Shown here piece by piece: positions 8,453-18,373 of a stretch of 41,971 bases of DNA. The stretch's first letter is position 1; each line of letters starts with the position of its first letter. This stretch comes from an uncultured Prevotellaceae bacterium. Lineage in GTDB: Bacteria; Bacteroidota; Bacteroidia; Bacteroidales; Bacteroidaceae. The notes under the pieces were generated by a model. It was given only the letters and a program-made list of their open reading frames with translations, was not told the DNA's origin and ran no database searches. The translations under genes were made by a program, and so were the position numbers. Location: positions 1 through 41,971 of the forward strand of contig CACXJZ010000044.1 in the NCBI GenBank assembly GCA_902768105.1. The letters run 5' to 3'.

Positions 8453-8481
8453 CGTTACTTACAAGAAAAAGCTTAGAATAA

Positions 8482-8513
8482 TTTGGAAATTCAAGGAAAA
8501 GGTTGTACATTTG
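8482..8513 (+). promoter_or_regulatory. Promoter of pepT
   Basis: TTTG at 8482-8485, 20 bases, TACATTTG at 8506-8513; the pepT ATG is 27 bases further on. Confidence 0.78.
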
Positions 8514-8540
8514 CACCACGTAAACAACAAAACTTAGACA

Positions 8541-9764
8541 ATGGATATTACAGAAAGATTCTTAAACTACACGAAATTTGACACGCAGTCGTCAGAAGAA
8601 AGCGATAGCGTGCCCAGCACTGCCAAACAACTGGTGTTTGCTAAATATCTGAAAGAAGAACTCGAACGCGAAGGACTGGAAGACGTGGAACTCGACGAGA
8701 AGGGCTACATCTACGCCACGCTGAAAAGCAACATCAAGCAGGACGTTCCCACCATCGGTTTCATTTCGCACTACGATACAAGCCCCGACTGTTCGGGTGC
8801 CGACATCAAGCCACAGATTGTACGCAACTACGACGGCAGCGACATCCTGCTGTCGGAGGGTATCGTGTCATCGCCCAAGAAGTTCCCAGAGCTGTTGCAG
8901 CACGTGGGGGAAGACCTGATTGTGACTGACGGCCACACCCTGTTGGGTGCTGACGACAAAGCCGGCATTGCCGAGATTGTACAGGCTATGGTATGGCTGC
9001 AGCAGCACAACGAAGTGAAGCACGGCAAGATTCGCGTAGCCTTCAATCCAGACGAGGAGATTGGCATGGGTGCCCACCACTTCAACGTGGAGAAGTTCGG
9101 CTGCCAGTGGGCCTATACGATGGACGGCGGCGACTTGGGCGAGCTGGAGTTTGAGAATTTCAACGCAGCATCGGCCAAGGTCAGCATCAAGGGTGTCAGC
9201 GTGCATCCCGGATACGCCAAGGGTAAGATGATTAACGCCAACGCATTGGCCGCAGAGTTTGCAAAGATGTTGCCTGAGGACGAGACACCTGAACAGACAG
9301 AAGGCTATCAGGGTTTCTATCACCTGCTAGGCATCCAGTCGAACATTGAGCTGGCCAAACTTTCATATATCATCCGCGACCACGACCGCGAGACGTTTGA
9401 AGACCGCAAGCGCTTCATACTGCGCTGCGCTGAACAGATGAATGAGAAGTACGGCGAAGGAACGGTGACCTGCGAAGTAAAGGATCAATACTATAACATG
9501 AAGGAAAAGATTGATCCGCAGATGCACGTCATTGATCTGGTGCTCAGGGCGATGCAGGAAACAGGTGTGGCTCCGAAGGTCCGTCCCATACGTGGCGGTA
9601 CGGACGGTGCACAGTTGTCGTTCAAGGGCCTACCCTGCCCCAACATCTTCGCAGGCGGCGTGAACTTCCACGGTCCCTACGAGTTTGTGAGCATACAGTC
9701 AATGGAAAAAGCGATGCAGGTCGTCGTCAAAATCTGTGAGTTGACAGCTGCTTACAATGATTAA
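8541..9764 (+). CDS. pepT: Peptidase T (tripeptide aminopeptidase)
   Basis: 407-residue cytoplasmic zinc exopeptidase of the M20B family that removes N-terminal residues from tripeptides. Metal and catalytic motifs are in order: HYDTSPD (metal His and catalytic Asp), [13 protein letters not shown] (bridging Asp), [14 protein letters not shown] (Glu-Glu), [17 protein letters not shown], and [19 protein letters not shown] followed by NFHGPYEF (metal His). Length equals the family norm. Own promoter at 8482-8513. Its TAA stop lies within a TTAA shared with the stop of the convergent antiporter gene, so the two coding regions overlap by four bases with no room for a terminator between them. Confidence 0.95.
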   Translation: MDITERFLNYTKFDTQSSEESDSVPSTAKQLVFAKYLKEELEREGLEDVELDEKGYIYATLKSNIKQDVPTIGFISHYDTSPDCSGADIKPQIVRNYDGSDILLSEGIVSSPKKFPELLQHVGEDLIVTDGHTLLGADDKAGIAEIVQAMVWLQQHNEVKHGKIRVAFNPDEEIGMGAHHFNVEKFGCQWAYTMDGGDLGELEFENFNAASAKVSIKGVSVHPGYAKGKMINANALAAEFAKMLPEDETPEQTEGYQGFYHLLGIQSNIELAKLSYIIRDHDRETFEDRKRFILRCAEQMNEKYGEGTVTCEVKDQYYNMKEKIDPQMHVIDLVLRAMQETGVAPKVRPIRGGTDGAQLSFKGLPCPNIFAGGVNFHGPYEFVSIQSMEKAMQVVVKICELTAAYND

Positions 9765-12019
9765 GTGTCGAGCAGGGCGTCAATAGACTCCTGCTCACCT
9801 ACTATCCATAGGATATCACCCGCTTTGAACCTACGCGAGGGCTTGACTTGGGAGAGAGATTCCTTTCCCTCTTCAAGTCCTATGACCATACAGCTATAGA
9901 GCGAACGGATGCCGCTCTGCTCAAGCGTCTGGCCAACGAAGGGGCTGTCTTTGCCAACAACGAAATGGCAAAGCTTCATCTCATGCCGCTCGAAGAACAG
10001 GTCCTCACCGAACACCTCACTCTCCACAGCCTGTCCGAAGGAAGACAGCTGGTCGTCACTTCCTATAACCTGAATTTTGTCGCCAGGGAAGATGAGGTAG
10101 TCGCCGTCAGGAATATTCAGGCGATGATTGGCTCTGAGAATACTCGTGACGTGAACGCCATACTTGCTGCCCAGCTCAAGCTGACGCAACGTATGGCCCA
10201 TCCAGCGGGTATTCATGGGTATGTCAAACTCGGCCATGTGTACATCACGATCAAGCAGGCGTCCCTCGTAGAGTGGACGCTTCTTACCCGACACCTGTGC
10301 CTGGATTTCACGTGAATGCAAGTTATTAATAAACAGCCGCTCGAGCTTGATGCTGTTGCGCTTGATACGTCGCGACAGGATTACGAGAACGACAACCACT
10401 ACTCCCAACGAAATCATGACAGCAGGCGTGAAGCGACTGAGGTAATTACAGATGTAGAAAATAAACACGATGCTTATCGCGCAGCGCACCAAAACGGTGA
10501 ACAACAAGGGAAGGCGGTTATAGTTGCTCTCTGCCCATAACGCTTTCCACTCCTCGCTGTGATTTTTCTTCATAATCATGGCTCGCAGGAAGGGCGAAAT
10601 ACAGATAATGGTGAGCGCACCCGTAATGGCATTGGCATACCAGTGTAAATTGCTGCCAGGCAACACCCTGTGCATCAAAGGCTCCATAAAGGTAAACATC
10701 ACAAAGATGACGGCAACCGACAAGATAGAATAGACGAGCGTATTGACGGACATCTGGATGAGCAACTTCTTCCACTTGCTCTGTTCCTTCGTATGAGGAT
10801 GATTCGTGCTGAAATGATTAAGCGACAGAATGATACGACTGGGCAGATGACGTTCCAACATGGTAGAGGCTGGGACGGAGAGACGTATCATGTAAGGCGT
10901 CAGGAACGTGGTAATGACAGAGACTGCCACCACCACAGGATAAAGGAAATCGCTGATGACGCCCAGCGAAAGGCCCAGCGAAGCGATGATAAATGAGAAC
11001 TCACCTATCTGCGCCATCGAGAAACCGCAGCGTACTGCCGACTTCAGCGACTCACCACCCAGCAGGAACGCGAAAGAGCCAAAAATGCTCTGTCCTATCA
11101 GGATGGTCAGCACAAGTGCTACAATAGGCAAGGCGTATGAAAGCAGGATTTCAGGATCGACCAACATGCCGACAGACACGAAGAAGATGGCACCAAAGAG
11201 GTTCTTCACAGGCTCCACCAGTTTCTCGATACGTTCGGCCTCAACGGTCTCTGCCAGGATGCTACCCATGATGAAGGCACCAAAGGCAGACGAGAAGCCC
11301 ACGGCACTGGAAAAGACAGCCATCGCACAGCAAAGACCCAAGGACACGATAAGCAACACCTCGCTGTTGATAATCCTACGGGCTGAGCGCAGGAACAGAG
11401 GAACGGCAAAGATGCCGACCACCAGCCACAATACGAGGAAGAAGCCTATCTTCACGATGGAGCCAATCATCTGAGTGCCGCCTGGAGTATTACCACTGGC
11501 TATGGCCGACAGCATCACCATCATGACAATAGCCAAGATGTCCTCGAGGATAAGCACACTCATCACCATGCCAGCAAACTTACTCTGGCGCAACCCCAAA
11601 TCATCGAATGCCTTATAGATAATAGTGGTAGAGGACATGGCCAGCATACCTCCCAAGAAGATACTGTCCATATCTGACCAGCCAAAGATGTGACCAGCAC
11701 AAATGCCCAGGAAGGACATGGCGAAAATAATGCAAACAGTAGAGATGATGGGCGATATACCCATCTTGAGAATCTTCTTGAACGAGAAGTCAAGACCCAG
11801 CGAGAACAGCAGGAACATCACACCGATATCAGCCCACATATGGATGCTCTCCGTATCGACGACAGAGGCTGTATAGGGCATGTGAGGCGACACAAGGAAG
11901 CCTGCAACGATATATCCCAGAACCAACGGTTGCTTAAGACGTTTAAACACCAGCGTGACAATGCCTGCAACAACAAGCATCAACGCCAAATCTTTTATCA
12001 TTGGTTCAAGTTCTGCCAT
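9761..12019 (-). CDS. CPA2-type cation/proton antiporter with two RCK_C domains
   Basis: 752-residue inner-membrane protein. Residues ~1-380 are a Na+/H+-exchanger (Kef/CPA2) domain with about twelve hydrophobic segments; family landmarks include [31 protein letters not shown] and [16 protein letters not shown]. An unusual middle part (~410-550) adds about four further membrane segments. The C-terminal third carries two TrkA_C/RCK_C domains, around residues 600-675 (ending [14 protein letters not shown]) and 680-752 (ending [17 protein letters not shown]). No KTN/RCK_N nucleotide-binding motif (GxGxxG) is seen. Probably exchanges K+ or Na+ for protons under ligand control. It begins three bases after the LptD-type gene and is likely co-transcribed with it. 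Confidence 0.88.
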   Translation of the reverse strand: MAELEPMIKDLALMLVVAGIVTLVFKRLKQPLVLGYIVAGFLVSPHMPYTASVVDTESIHMWADIGVMFLLFSLGLDFSFKKILKMGISPIISTVCIIFAMSFLGICAGHIFGWSDMDSIFLGGMLAMSSTTIIYKAFDDLGLRQSKFAGMVMSVLILEDILAIVMMVMLSAIASGNTPGGTQMIGSIVKIGFFLVLWLVVGIFAVPLFLRSARRIINSEVLLIVSLGLCCAMAVFSSAVGFSSAFGAFIMGSILAETVEAERIEKLVEPVKNLFGAIFFVSVGMLVDPEILLSYALPIVALVLTILIGQSIFGSFAFLLGGESLKSAVRCGFSMAQIGEFSFIIASLGLSLGVISDFLYPVVVAVSVITTFLTPYMIRLSVPASTMLERHLPSRIILSLNHFSTNHPHTKEQSKWKKLLIQMSVNTLVYSILSVAVIFVMFTFMEPLMHRVLPGSNLHWYANAITGALTIICISPFLRAMIMKKNHSEEWKALWAESNYNRLPLLFTVLVRCAISIVFIFYICNYLSRFTPAVMISLGVVVVVLVILSRRIKRNSIKLERLFINNLHSREIQAQVSGKKRPLYEGRLLDRDVHMAEFDIPMNTRWMGHTLRQLELGSKYGVHVTSILRANHRLNIPDGDYLIFPGDKIQVIGSDDQLSSFGQAVESEVFGEDLFFERHEMKLCHFVVGKDSPFVGQTLEQSGIRSLYSCMVIGLEEGKESLSQVKPSRRFKAGDILWIVGEQESIDALLDT

Positions 12020-12022
12020 AGC

Positions 12023-14887
12023 CTAATACCATTGAACAGCATTCGTGGAATTGCTGCGTTTATCATATTTCAACACGTCAGTCAGCGTGGCTGCGTTGCA
12101 TCGGAATGAGAAATTGTAACTCGTGTAGGGAGCCAATGTCACTTGACACGCCATATTGAAGCAGTGCAAGTCACGCGATAGAGAGGCTGTGGTAACGGAA
12201 ATCTTCTTGTTGTCGAAGTCGTAACCACTGGTAAAGTTGATATCCCATCCGTCAGACAGGCGGATATTGCCGCTGAGGTTAAGTGACTGCGTCACCCTGT
12301 AAGGGTAGCGCATGGTCTCGTAGTTGAAGTTGCCGGCCCTGTTTTCCTGAACGTTGATAGAGTAGCCGATATGCAGCGACCAAGGCATGCTGAAGGCCAT
12401 ATAACCATTTTCGTCAACAGCGGCCTTCTCCTTATCGTCTTTCTTGGCAGCGTGCTTGGCACGTTCTGCCTCACGGTCTAGGTTCGGGTTCAGCGGATCG
12501 TAATATTCATCATCATCTTCCTCCTCATCATCACCACGTTTTTTCTTGCTGTCTTCATCGTCCGTACTCTCTCCTCGCAGCCACTTGAAGAATTTTACCA
12601 CTTTCTGGTTGTCCAACTGGTAGGAAAGGTTCTGCGATATACTCTGGAAGCGTCCCCACTTTCCTTGCTGCCAGTATGTAGTACGCTGGCTCTCTACAGG
12701 CTTGCCATTTTCGTCAAGTTCATAGACGTAACTGGCAAACGACGTGCTTAGGTTCAGCGTGTAGCTCTTCGACAGTTTGATACGTAGCGACGTACGCAAC
12801 GGACTCAGCGGCTGGTTTTCTGTCGCAAAGTTATACGACATACCTAGCTGAAGCTCGTCAATCAGGCTGATTTTCTTGTATCCTGTGGAGTCTTCGTCAC
12901 TCTTGATTTTCATCTCCACGTTATTAGACAAGTTGACATCCATGCTCATCTGCCGGCTCTTCGACAACATAGGGCTGAATAAGGCTCCCTGATAAGGAGA
13001 GTATTCCACCAGCGACACGTTACCGTCACGGTCTGTCTTCTGGTAAGTCTTATAGTAACCATAGCGCGACGTGCCAAAGTTCGGCGCATAGCTGAAGGTT
13101 ACGGTGGGCGTAAGGACGTGACGGATGGCCTGAACCTTCTCGCCAAACAGCTTACGGTTAGGAACGTAGAAGCCGTACACCTTGGTAGAGAGTCCCATAG
13201 AGAGCGACCAGTTATAGACGTTGTAGAAGCCACTGACAGTGTCACTCACCTCCTTCTGGTTTACCTCGTCCCACGACTTATCCACACGTTTGAAATACAT
13301 GCGGTCCGTGAAGTTGAACGTCGGACTCACGGTCAGCACATCAAGCAGCGTGAAGTTACCGCCAATGGGAATATCGTGACGGATACCGTTCTGCCAGTCT
13401 TTAGAGAGGCTGGTGTGGAAAAGCTGGTTTTCTCTTGTCGTAATCGTATTATCCAGCTCGCCCTTATAAGTCACGTATATCTGGTCGTACCAATGGTTGG
13501 CAGAGCCTTTTCCACGGAAGGGATAGAAGCGTGAGATATTGACAACCAGGTTCGGCAACTTCAGCGTAAGCGTAGAGTCACGCATGTTCTGGTTAATCGA
13601 GAACGACGACGACAGCGACATGTTGAGACTGGAGAACTTGGTGCCCCAAGAAACAGAAGAGGCACGTACTGTCTGTGCCAGCTTCTGCGGATTGTAGAGC
13701 GAGTTCAAGTTGCTGGTCTCATAGCTCTGAGTGGCAAAGTTCACACTCGCCGTCAGCGTGGAGAACGGATTGGCCTTAGGGTCTTGACGATGCGTCCAAG
13801 CCAGCTTGAAACTGGTATCTTTCTGGTAGTCGGGCATGTTTCTGTCGCCCCTCACCGTGCTCTGGTAACTGAACTCAAACGAGCCGCCAAACTTATAACG
13901 CTTATTATAGTTCGACACGCCACGAATACCCCACGAGCCCTTCGTGTAGATCTCACCCAGCAGTTTCAGATCCATCTTGTCGCTGATGGCAAAATAGTAA
14001 CCACCGTCACGCAGATAGAAGCCTCGCGACGACTCATCACCATAGGTAGGCATGATGAGACCGCTACTATAACTCTTCGTGAAAGGGAAGAAACCGTAAG
14101 GAATGGCAAATGGCAGAGGTACGTCGGCTACCACCAGATAGGCAGGACCAAACACCACATCCTTACCTGGACGTACCTTGGCACGCGACAGGGCGAGATA
14201 GAAGTCCGGGTGGTCCTGGTCACAGGTGGTATAACGGCCGTGCTGCAGATAGAGCTCTCCGTTGGCACCACGTTTCGACAGTTCAGACGTCAGGTATCCC
14301 TCGTCTTGCTGGGTATAGACTCCGCTGATAAGACCTTTCTTTGTCTTGAAGTTAAACGCCATCGAGTCGTTTTCGTAGGTATCGCTACCCATCTTAAACA
14401 CAGGGGCGCCCTTCACTACGCCCAGCGAGTCCGTTGTTCCGTTGGCATATACAAGGCTGGAGTCCAGATTCATGTATATCTGGTCACTCTCCAGATTCAT
14501 ATTCTCATAAGTCACCTTAGCATTTCCGTATAAGTGAGCATAACCCGTCTCTGCCTCGTACGTCATGGAGTCTTCTGCTGAATATTCCACAGGTGCATCA
14601 ATACCGTTCTTACGTTGGCGGTTCAGGCTGTCCAAATACAACGAATCGTCAATAGCCTTGTTGCGCTTGTATATGAGAAGTTGCAAAGAGTCCATTTGGG
14701 TGGTGTCAGGGCCTGCAGGAATGACACGGTCTGCAGGAGCTACGCTGTCGGTAGGAACCGCAGGAGCTATCGTGTCTAAAGTATCAGCAATACGCTTCAC
14801 CTGATGAGTAAAGCGCAAAGAAGGCAGTCCCGCCATCACGAAAATGAAGACGAAAAGCAGTATAAATATGAGTGTATTTCTTCTCAC
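12023..14887 (-). CDS. lptD: LptD/OstA-type LPS-assembly outer-membrane protein
   Basis: 954 residues. Residues 1-32 form a signal sequence (RRNTLIFILLFVFIFVMAG). Residues ~70-230 resemble the LptA/OstA-like jelly-roll (SMTYEAETGYAHLYGNAKV, LESDQIYMNLD), and the rest is a large beta-barrel with many alternating aromatic strands (for example PLPFAIPYGFFPF and GLIMPTYGDESSRGFYLRDGG, conserved in Bacteroidota LptD). LptD inserts lipopolysaccharide into the outer leaflet with LptE. Residues ~775-820 are a highly charged loop rich in Asp, Glu and Lys. Its -7 box is only five bases before the ATG, and upstream of that is a heptamer array. Followed after three bases by the antiporter gene. Assignment to the family is firm; strict orthology with E. 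coli LptD is inferred. Confidence 0.88.
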   Translation of the reverse strand: MRRNTLIFILLFVFIFVMAGLPSLRFTHQVKRIADTLDTIAPAVPTDSVAPADRVIPAGPDTTQMDSLQLLIYKRNKAIDDSLYLDSLNRQRKNGIDAPVEYSAEDSMTYEAETGYAHLYGNAKVTYENMNLESDQIYMNLDSSLVYANGTTDSLGVVKGAPVFKMGSDTYENDSMAFNFKTKKGLISGVYTQQDEGYLTSELSKRGANGELYLQHGRYTTCDQDHPDFYLALSRAKVRPGKDVVFGPAYLVVADVPLPFAIPYGFFPFTKSYSSGLIMPTYGDESSRGFYLRDGGYYFAISDKMDLKLLGEIYTKGSWGIRGVSNYNKRYKFGGSFEFSYQSTVRGDRNMPDYQKDTSFKLAWTHRQDPKANPFSTLTASVNFATQSYETSNLNSLYNPQKLAQTVRASSVSWGTKFSSLNMSLSSSFSINQNMRDSTLTLKLPNLVVNISRFYPFRGKGSANHWYDQIYVTYKGELDNTITTRENQLFHTSLSKDWQNGIRHDIPIGGNFTLLDVLTVSPTFNFTDRMYFKRVDKSWDEVNQKEVSDTVSGFYNVYNWSLSMGLSTKVYGFYVPNRKLFGEKVQAIRHVLTPTVTFSYAPNFGTSRYGYYKTYQKTDRDGNVSLVEYSPYQGALFSPMLSKSRQMSMDVNLSNNVEMKIKSDEDSTGYKKISLIDELQLGMSYNFATENQPLSPLRTSLRIKLSKSYTLNLSTSFASYVYELDENGKPVESQRTTYWQQGKWGRFQSISQNLSYQLDNQKVVKFFKWLRGESTDDEDSKKKRGDDEEEDDDEYYDPLNPNLDREAERAKHAAKKDDKEKAAVDENGYMAFSMPWSLHIGYSINVQENRAGNFNYETMRYPYRVTQSLNLSGNIRLSDGWDINFTSGYDFDNKKISVTTASLSRDLHCFNMACQVTLAPYTSYNFSFRCNAATLTDVLKYDKRSNSTNAVQWY

Positions 14888-14892
14888 GGCTG

Positions 14893-14900
14893 CAAAGGTA
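14893..14900 (-). promoter_or_regulatory. -7 box of the lptD-antiporter unit
   Basis: TACCTTTG on the minus strand, five bases before the start codon. The place where -33 should be (about 14920) falls inside the heptamer array, with no TTTG. Confidence 0.55.
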
Positions 14901-14908
14901 GCAAAAAA

Positions 14909-14979
14909 AGTGAAAAGTGAAGAGTGAAGAGTGAAGAATTTACTGCTATAACGCTATTTTTTAATATTCTTCACTTTTT
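14909..14979. repeat. Heptamer array (AGTGAAG) with inverted arm, upstream of lptD
   Basis: Four tandem heptamers at 14909-14936 (AGTGAAA then three AGTGAAG), then an inverted partial copy at 14966-14979 pairing with AGTGAAGAAT. The inverted arm overlaps the last codons and stop of the HD gene. The same layout recurs at 34744-34864. Confidence 0.75.
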
Positions 14980-15495
14980 ACCCTCAAAACGCTTTGCCCA
15001 TTCCATGAACTTCACGACACCCTCCTCACCAAACTTCCTCAACGACTGGGCTGCCTGTTCAATGGTTTTCTCACGGTCAGGCGACGATTTGCTGTAGAAC
15101 TTATCGGCATAGCAGATGAGCTGCTCCTCCAATGTTTCAGGCTCGAAACCAGGCAGTCCCGTACCAGTATGGCGCTCGCAGACACGGGCTAAAGCTTCCC
15201 TTCTACCTCCAAAAGAGGAGGAGTCGCATTGACGCAACAATGCAGCTCCTATTTGTCCGTGACGGATATAAGGCTCCGTTCCATAACAATAAATTCCTGG
15301 GGCATCACAACGGCAGATGCCAATGTCGTGTAACATGGCAGCAGCCTCCAGAAACTCGCGGTCGAGAGCCCATTCCGGATGACAGTCTGCAATCTTGAGC
15401 GCCCTGTCAGCCACCTGTCGGCTGTGCTTCAGCAACAGCCGACGCAGTTCATTGTCCTCAGGGTAATAGCTGTATATAATACTAAGATAATCCAT
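14971..15495 (-). CDS. HD-domain phosphohydrolase (HDIG family)
   Basis: 174 residues, cytoplasmic. The HD metal-binding set is visible: H24 in LLKHSRQVADRAL, then AAAMLHDIGI giving H56 and D57 (the HDIG signature), a further His in RHGQIGAALL, and CYADKFYSKSS downstream. Small stand-alone HDIG proteins are nucleotidases or phosphodiesterases of uncertain substrate. Own -7 box at 15504-15511. The stop codon lies in the inverted arm of the heptamer repeat. Read-through into lptD, 83 bases on, is possible because I see no classical terminator between them. Confidence 0.85.
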   Translation of the reverse strand: MDYLSIIYSYYPEDNELRRLLLKHSRQVADRALKIADCHPEWALDREFLEAAAMLHDIGICRCDAPGIYCYGTEPYIRHGQIGAALLRQCDSSSFGGRREALARVCERHTGTGLPGFEPETLEEQLICYADKFYSKSSPDREKTIEQAAQSLRKFGEEGVVKFMEWAKRFEGKK

Positions 15496-15503
15496 TGCGA
15501 CGG

Positions 15504-15511
15504 CAAAGGTA
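15504..15511 (-). promoter_or_regulatory. -7 box of the HD-domain gene
   Basis: TACCTTTG on the minus strand, eight bases before the ATG; no clear -33 box. Confidence 0.5.
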
Positions 15512-15537
15512 CGAATAATATCTGGAATAGGGCTACA

Positions 15538-16092
15538 TCAGAGATCATGCGTCAGCAAGAGCCGATACTCCACCGGTGTCATGCCAAGCGCATCCTGAAA
15601 GCGGCGTTGCAGCGTGCGCACATTGGCAAATCCGGCCTCTTCTGCTACAACAGCAATGGTATATTGCGGCTGCTCGCGCAGCAGTCGTAGAGCTGCCAAT
15701 ACGCGCAGGTTGTCAATGTAGGCATCAGGCGTGCGATAGACGGCCAGATGGCGGAACAGGCGGTTCAAACGCTCCTGACTGACGCCCAACAACTGTGCCA
15801 GCGCAGCAGCGTTGAAGTCGGGCTTCAGGTGCTCGTTTCCCTGTTCCAGACGCAACTCAAGGAGGGCGAGCAGTTGTCCGTCGTCCTGCAGGTCGGCATT
15901 GCGCTGACGCTCAATGTTCACCTGCATGATTTCATGTGCCACAGCAGCACGACGGCGCAGCTCCACGTCCTCCTCCAGACGCTCTACAAGGTCGAGGTTG
16001 CGACTGATGAGCCGCATCATCTCGCTTCTCAGCTGTTCCACTTCCTTGCGCAGAGCAGCGTTCTCTTCCTGTAACCGCTCGATGTTTGTCAT
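15538..16092 (-). CDS. AraC-family transcription regulator with coiled-coil N terminus
   Basis: 184 residues. Residues ~1-60 form a leucine-zipper-like coiled coil (RLQEENAALRKEVEQLRSEM), and residues ~90-180 are the double helix-turn-helix AraC domain, with FNAAALAQLLGVSQERLNRLF and EEAGFANVRTLQRRFQDALG followed by TPVEYR. There is no sugar-binding or other sensor domain, so it probably dimerises through the coiled coil and responds to its own level or to a partner protein (inference). Its ATG shares one base with the stop codon of the OadA-like gene (TGATG), pointing to translational coupling. It is the last gene of the metY-yhhQ-queF-OadA-like run. Confidence 0.85.
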   Translation of the reverse strand: MTNIERLQEENAALRKEVEQLRSEMMRLISRNLDLVERLEEDVELRRRAAVAHEIMQVNIERQRNADLQDDGQLLALLELRLEQGNEHLKPDFNAAALAQLLGVSQERLNRLFRHLAVYRTPDAYIDNLRVLAALRLLREQPQYTIAVVAEEAGFANVRTLQRRFQDALGMTPVEYRLLLTHDL

Positions 16093-17873
16093 CAGCCTTC
16101 TCTCTCAATCCATCCGAGATTGTCGCCTCGACGCACCTTTGCGCCCTGTTTGGCTGCCACCTCAACCAGCTTACCGCCGATGGCTGCAGGAATAGGCACA
16201 ATCTCGCCCCAAGGAGCCTGGATGTAGCAGAACGTGTCACCCTCCTTGTACTGCTGACCGATGAACGGTTCCAGACAAGGTTCACAGGCACCCTCACCCG
16301 AGAACTCATAGTACACCTGTCCAGCTACGGGAGCCGTCAGCGCATCAGCCTTGGCATGCTTGAAAGCTGCCAGTTCTTCAGGTTTCATCTGCGTGCCGAG
16401 CTTCGCGTCCTTCGCCTTCTGCAGGTCGGCCAGCAGGTTCTTCTTGGCCTGTCCGCTCTTGAACGGACGATATTGCTCTGGGTGCATTGCCAGTTCGAAC
16501 AGCTCCTCATCGTCAGGACCGTACTCCCAACCGTTCTCGTCCATCTCCTTGCGGAACGTGTCGAGGGCATTGGGAATGAGCGTATGCGGGTCAGCATCGG
16601 TAAACTCACGCTTCTGCTTCTCAGCCAGCTCAATGAGTTCAGGCGCAATGGTGCCGGGCACCTTGCCACTCTTGCCGAGAATCATACCCCAGATGGCATC
16701 GTCCATCATGACGTAGCGGCCCTTCCCCTGCTCCATCGTGAGGAGGTTCATCAGGGCGATGTTCTTCGTGTATTGTGAGAACGGCGTTACGAGTGGGGGA
16801 TAACCCACCTTCGGCCAAACGTATTCGACCTCCTGGAAGAGCTTGACGAGCATGTCGTCCATTGTATAGGTTGCCTCGCCCTTCTTCTCGCGCTCCTTGT
16901 TAATCATCTTCTGGATGGGACCCAGGTCGGCCATCATCGAGCCCATCATGCCACCAGGCAGTCCGCTGCCGAGAAGCAGCGATGACATGTGCTTGTTAGC
17001 AGGATTGATGAAACAGCCGAGCCAGTCGTCAATGAACTCCTGTGTCAGTGTGCGTGCCTGCATGTAGGCATTCATATTGATGTCGGCCACCTCGAAGCCC
17101 TCGTTCTTCAGCATCGACTGCACGGAGATGATGTCCGGATGCACCTTACCCCAGCTGAGCGGCTCAATGGCAGTATCGATAATGTCGGCACCGTTGTTGC
17201 ACACCTCGAGGATAGAGGCCATCGACAGGCCGGGACCGGAGTGTCCGTGATACTGGATGATGATGTCAGGATGCTTCGTCTTGATGCTCTTTGTCAGCGC
17301 ACCCAACATAGCCGGCTGTCCGATGCCAGCCATATCTTTCAGACAAATCTCCTCTGCACCTGCAGCAATGAGCTCGTCGGCAATGGTCGAGTAATACTCT
17401 ACGGTATGTACGGGACTCGTGGTGATGCAGAGCGTGGCCTGCGGAATCATACCTGCCTCCTTTGCCCATTTGATGCTGGGAATGATATTACGCGTGTCGT
17501 TCAATCCGCAGAAGATGCGGGGAATATCCACACCCTGAGCTTTCTTTACCTTGTACATCAAGGCACGCACATCGTCAGGCACAGGATACATGCGCAGCGC
17601 GTTCAAGCCTCTGTCGAGCATGTGCGTCTGGATGCCCACCTCGTTAAACGGCTTACAGAAGGCACGTACAGCGTGGTTGGGGTTCTCACCTGCCATCAGG
17701 TTCACCTGTTCAAAGGCACCACCATTGGTCTCTACGCGGGCAAAGCAGCCCATATCGATAATGGCCGGAGCAACGCGCTCCAACTGGTCTTTACGTGGCT
17801 GGAACTTTCCACTTGACTGCCACATGTCGCGATAGACAAGACTGAACTTAATTTTCTTTTTCATACTATTCAT
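16092..17873 (-). CDS. OadA/pyruvate carboxylase subunit B-like carboxyltransferase lacking the biotin lysine
   Basis: 593 residues. The N-terminal ~300 residues are a carboxyltransferase TIM barrel (VYRDMWQSSGKF near the start, CLKDMAGIGQPAML with the active-site Lys region, and the metal-binding HxH in IQYHGHSGPGLSM). Next comes the conserved OADA/PYC helical domain (SGLPGGMMGSMM, VGYPPLVTPFSQ). The C-terminal ~75 residues look like a biotinyl/lipoyl fold, but where EAMKM is expected it reads IQAPWGEI, so there is no lysine to biotinylate. A separate biotin carrier would be needed, or this domain only serves structure. Related enzymes transfer CO2 between oxaloacetate or pyruvate and biotin. 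The start could also be the ATG three codons in (17864). Overlaps the AraC gene by one base and lies 26 bases after queF. Confidence 0.85.
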   Translation of the reverse strand: MNSMKKKIKFSLVYRDMWQSSGKFQPRKDQLERVAPAIIDMGCFARVETNGGAFEQVNLMAGENPNHAVRAFCKPFNEVGIQTHMLDRGLNALRMYPVPDDVRALMYKVKKAQGVDIPRIFCGLNDTRNIIPSIKWAKEAGMIPQATLCITTSPVHTVEYYSTIADELIAAGAEEICLKDMAGIGQPAMLGALTKSIKTKHPDIIIQYHGHSGPGLSMASILEVCNNGADIIDTAIEPLSWGKVHPDIISVQSMLKNEGFEVADINMNAYMQARTLTQEFIDDWLGCFINPANKHMSSLLLGSGLPGGMMGSMMADLGPIQKMINKEREKKGEATYTMDDMLVKLFQEVEYVWPKVGYPPLVTPFSQYTKNIALMNLLTMEQGKGRYVMMDDAIWGMILGKSGKVPGTIAPELIELAEKQKREFTDADPHTLIPNALDTFRKEMDENGWEYGPDDEELFELAMHPEQYRPFKSGQAKKNLLADLQKAKDAKLGTQMKPEELAAFKHAKADALTAPVAGQVYYEFSGEGACEPCLEPFIGQQYKEGDTFCYIQAPWGEIVPIPAAIGGKLVEVAAKQGAKVRRGDNLGWIEREG

Positions 17874-17899
17874 TTTTATATTTTTACCTTTTTACTTTT

Positions 17900-18361
17900 T
17901 TATATTATCTGCCTGTTGCGCATACGTTCCTCAGCCATTTGCTCGTACTTTGTACCCGGCCGACCGTAGTTGGCATAGGGATAGATGCTGATACCGCCAC
18001 GGGGAGTGAACAGTCCGACCACCTCAATGTAGCGGGGGGCCATCAGCTTGACCAGGTCCTTCATGATAACATTGACGCAGTCCTCGTGAAAGTCACCGTG
18101 ATTGCGGAAGGAGAAGAGGTAGAGTTTGAGGCTCTTCGACTCCACCATACGCACATCAGGAATGTATGCAATCTTGATTTCTGCAAAGTCGGGCTGTCCC
18201 GTGATTGGACACAGCGACGTAAACTCAGGACAGTTGAACTGCACCCAGTAGTCGTTGTCCTGATGTCGGTTCACAAACGTCTCCAGCACCTCAGGAGCAT
18301 AATCCGTAGGGTACTCCGTCTTACGACCTAACAGCTGCAAATGGTCTTGTTCTCTGTTCAT
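17900..18361 (-). CDS. queF: NADPH-dependent 7-cyano-7-deazaguanine reductase
   Basis: 153 residues, the short unimodular QueF. Reduces the nitrile preQ0 to the amine preQ1 in queuosine synthesis. The catalytic Cys51 lies in [12 protein letters not shown] with Asp58 in the same motif, and the QueF signature [17 protein letters not shown] (residues ~73-89) binds substrate and cofactor. It directly follows the preQ precursor transporter gene after twelve bases, a functional pair: import of a deazaguanine precursor and its reduction. Confidence 0.96.
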   Translation of the reverse strand: MNREQDHLQLLGRKTEYPTDYAPEVLETFVNRHQDNDYWVQFNCPEFTSLCPITGQPDFAEIKIAYIPDVRMVESKSLKLYLFSFRNHGDFHEDCVNVIMKDLVKLMAPRYIEVVGLFTPRGGISIYPYANYGRPGTKYEQMAEERMRNRQII

Positions 18362-18373
18362 AAATTCTTTAAC

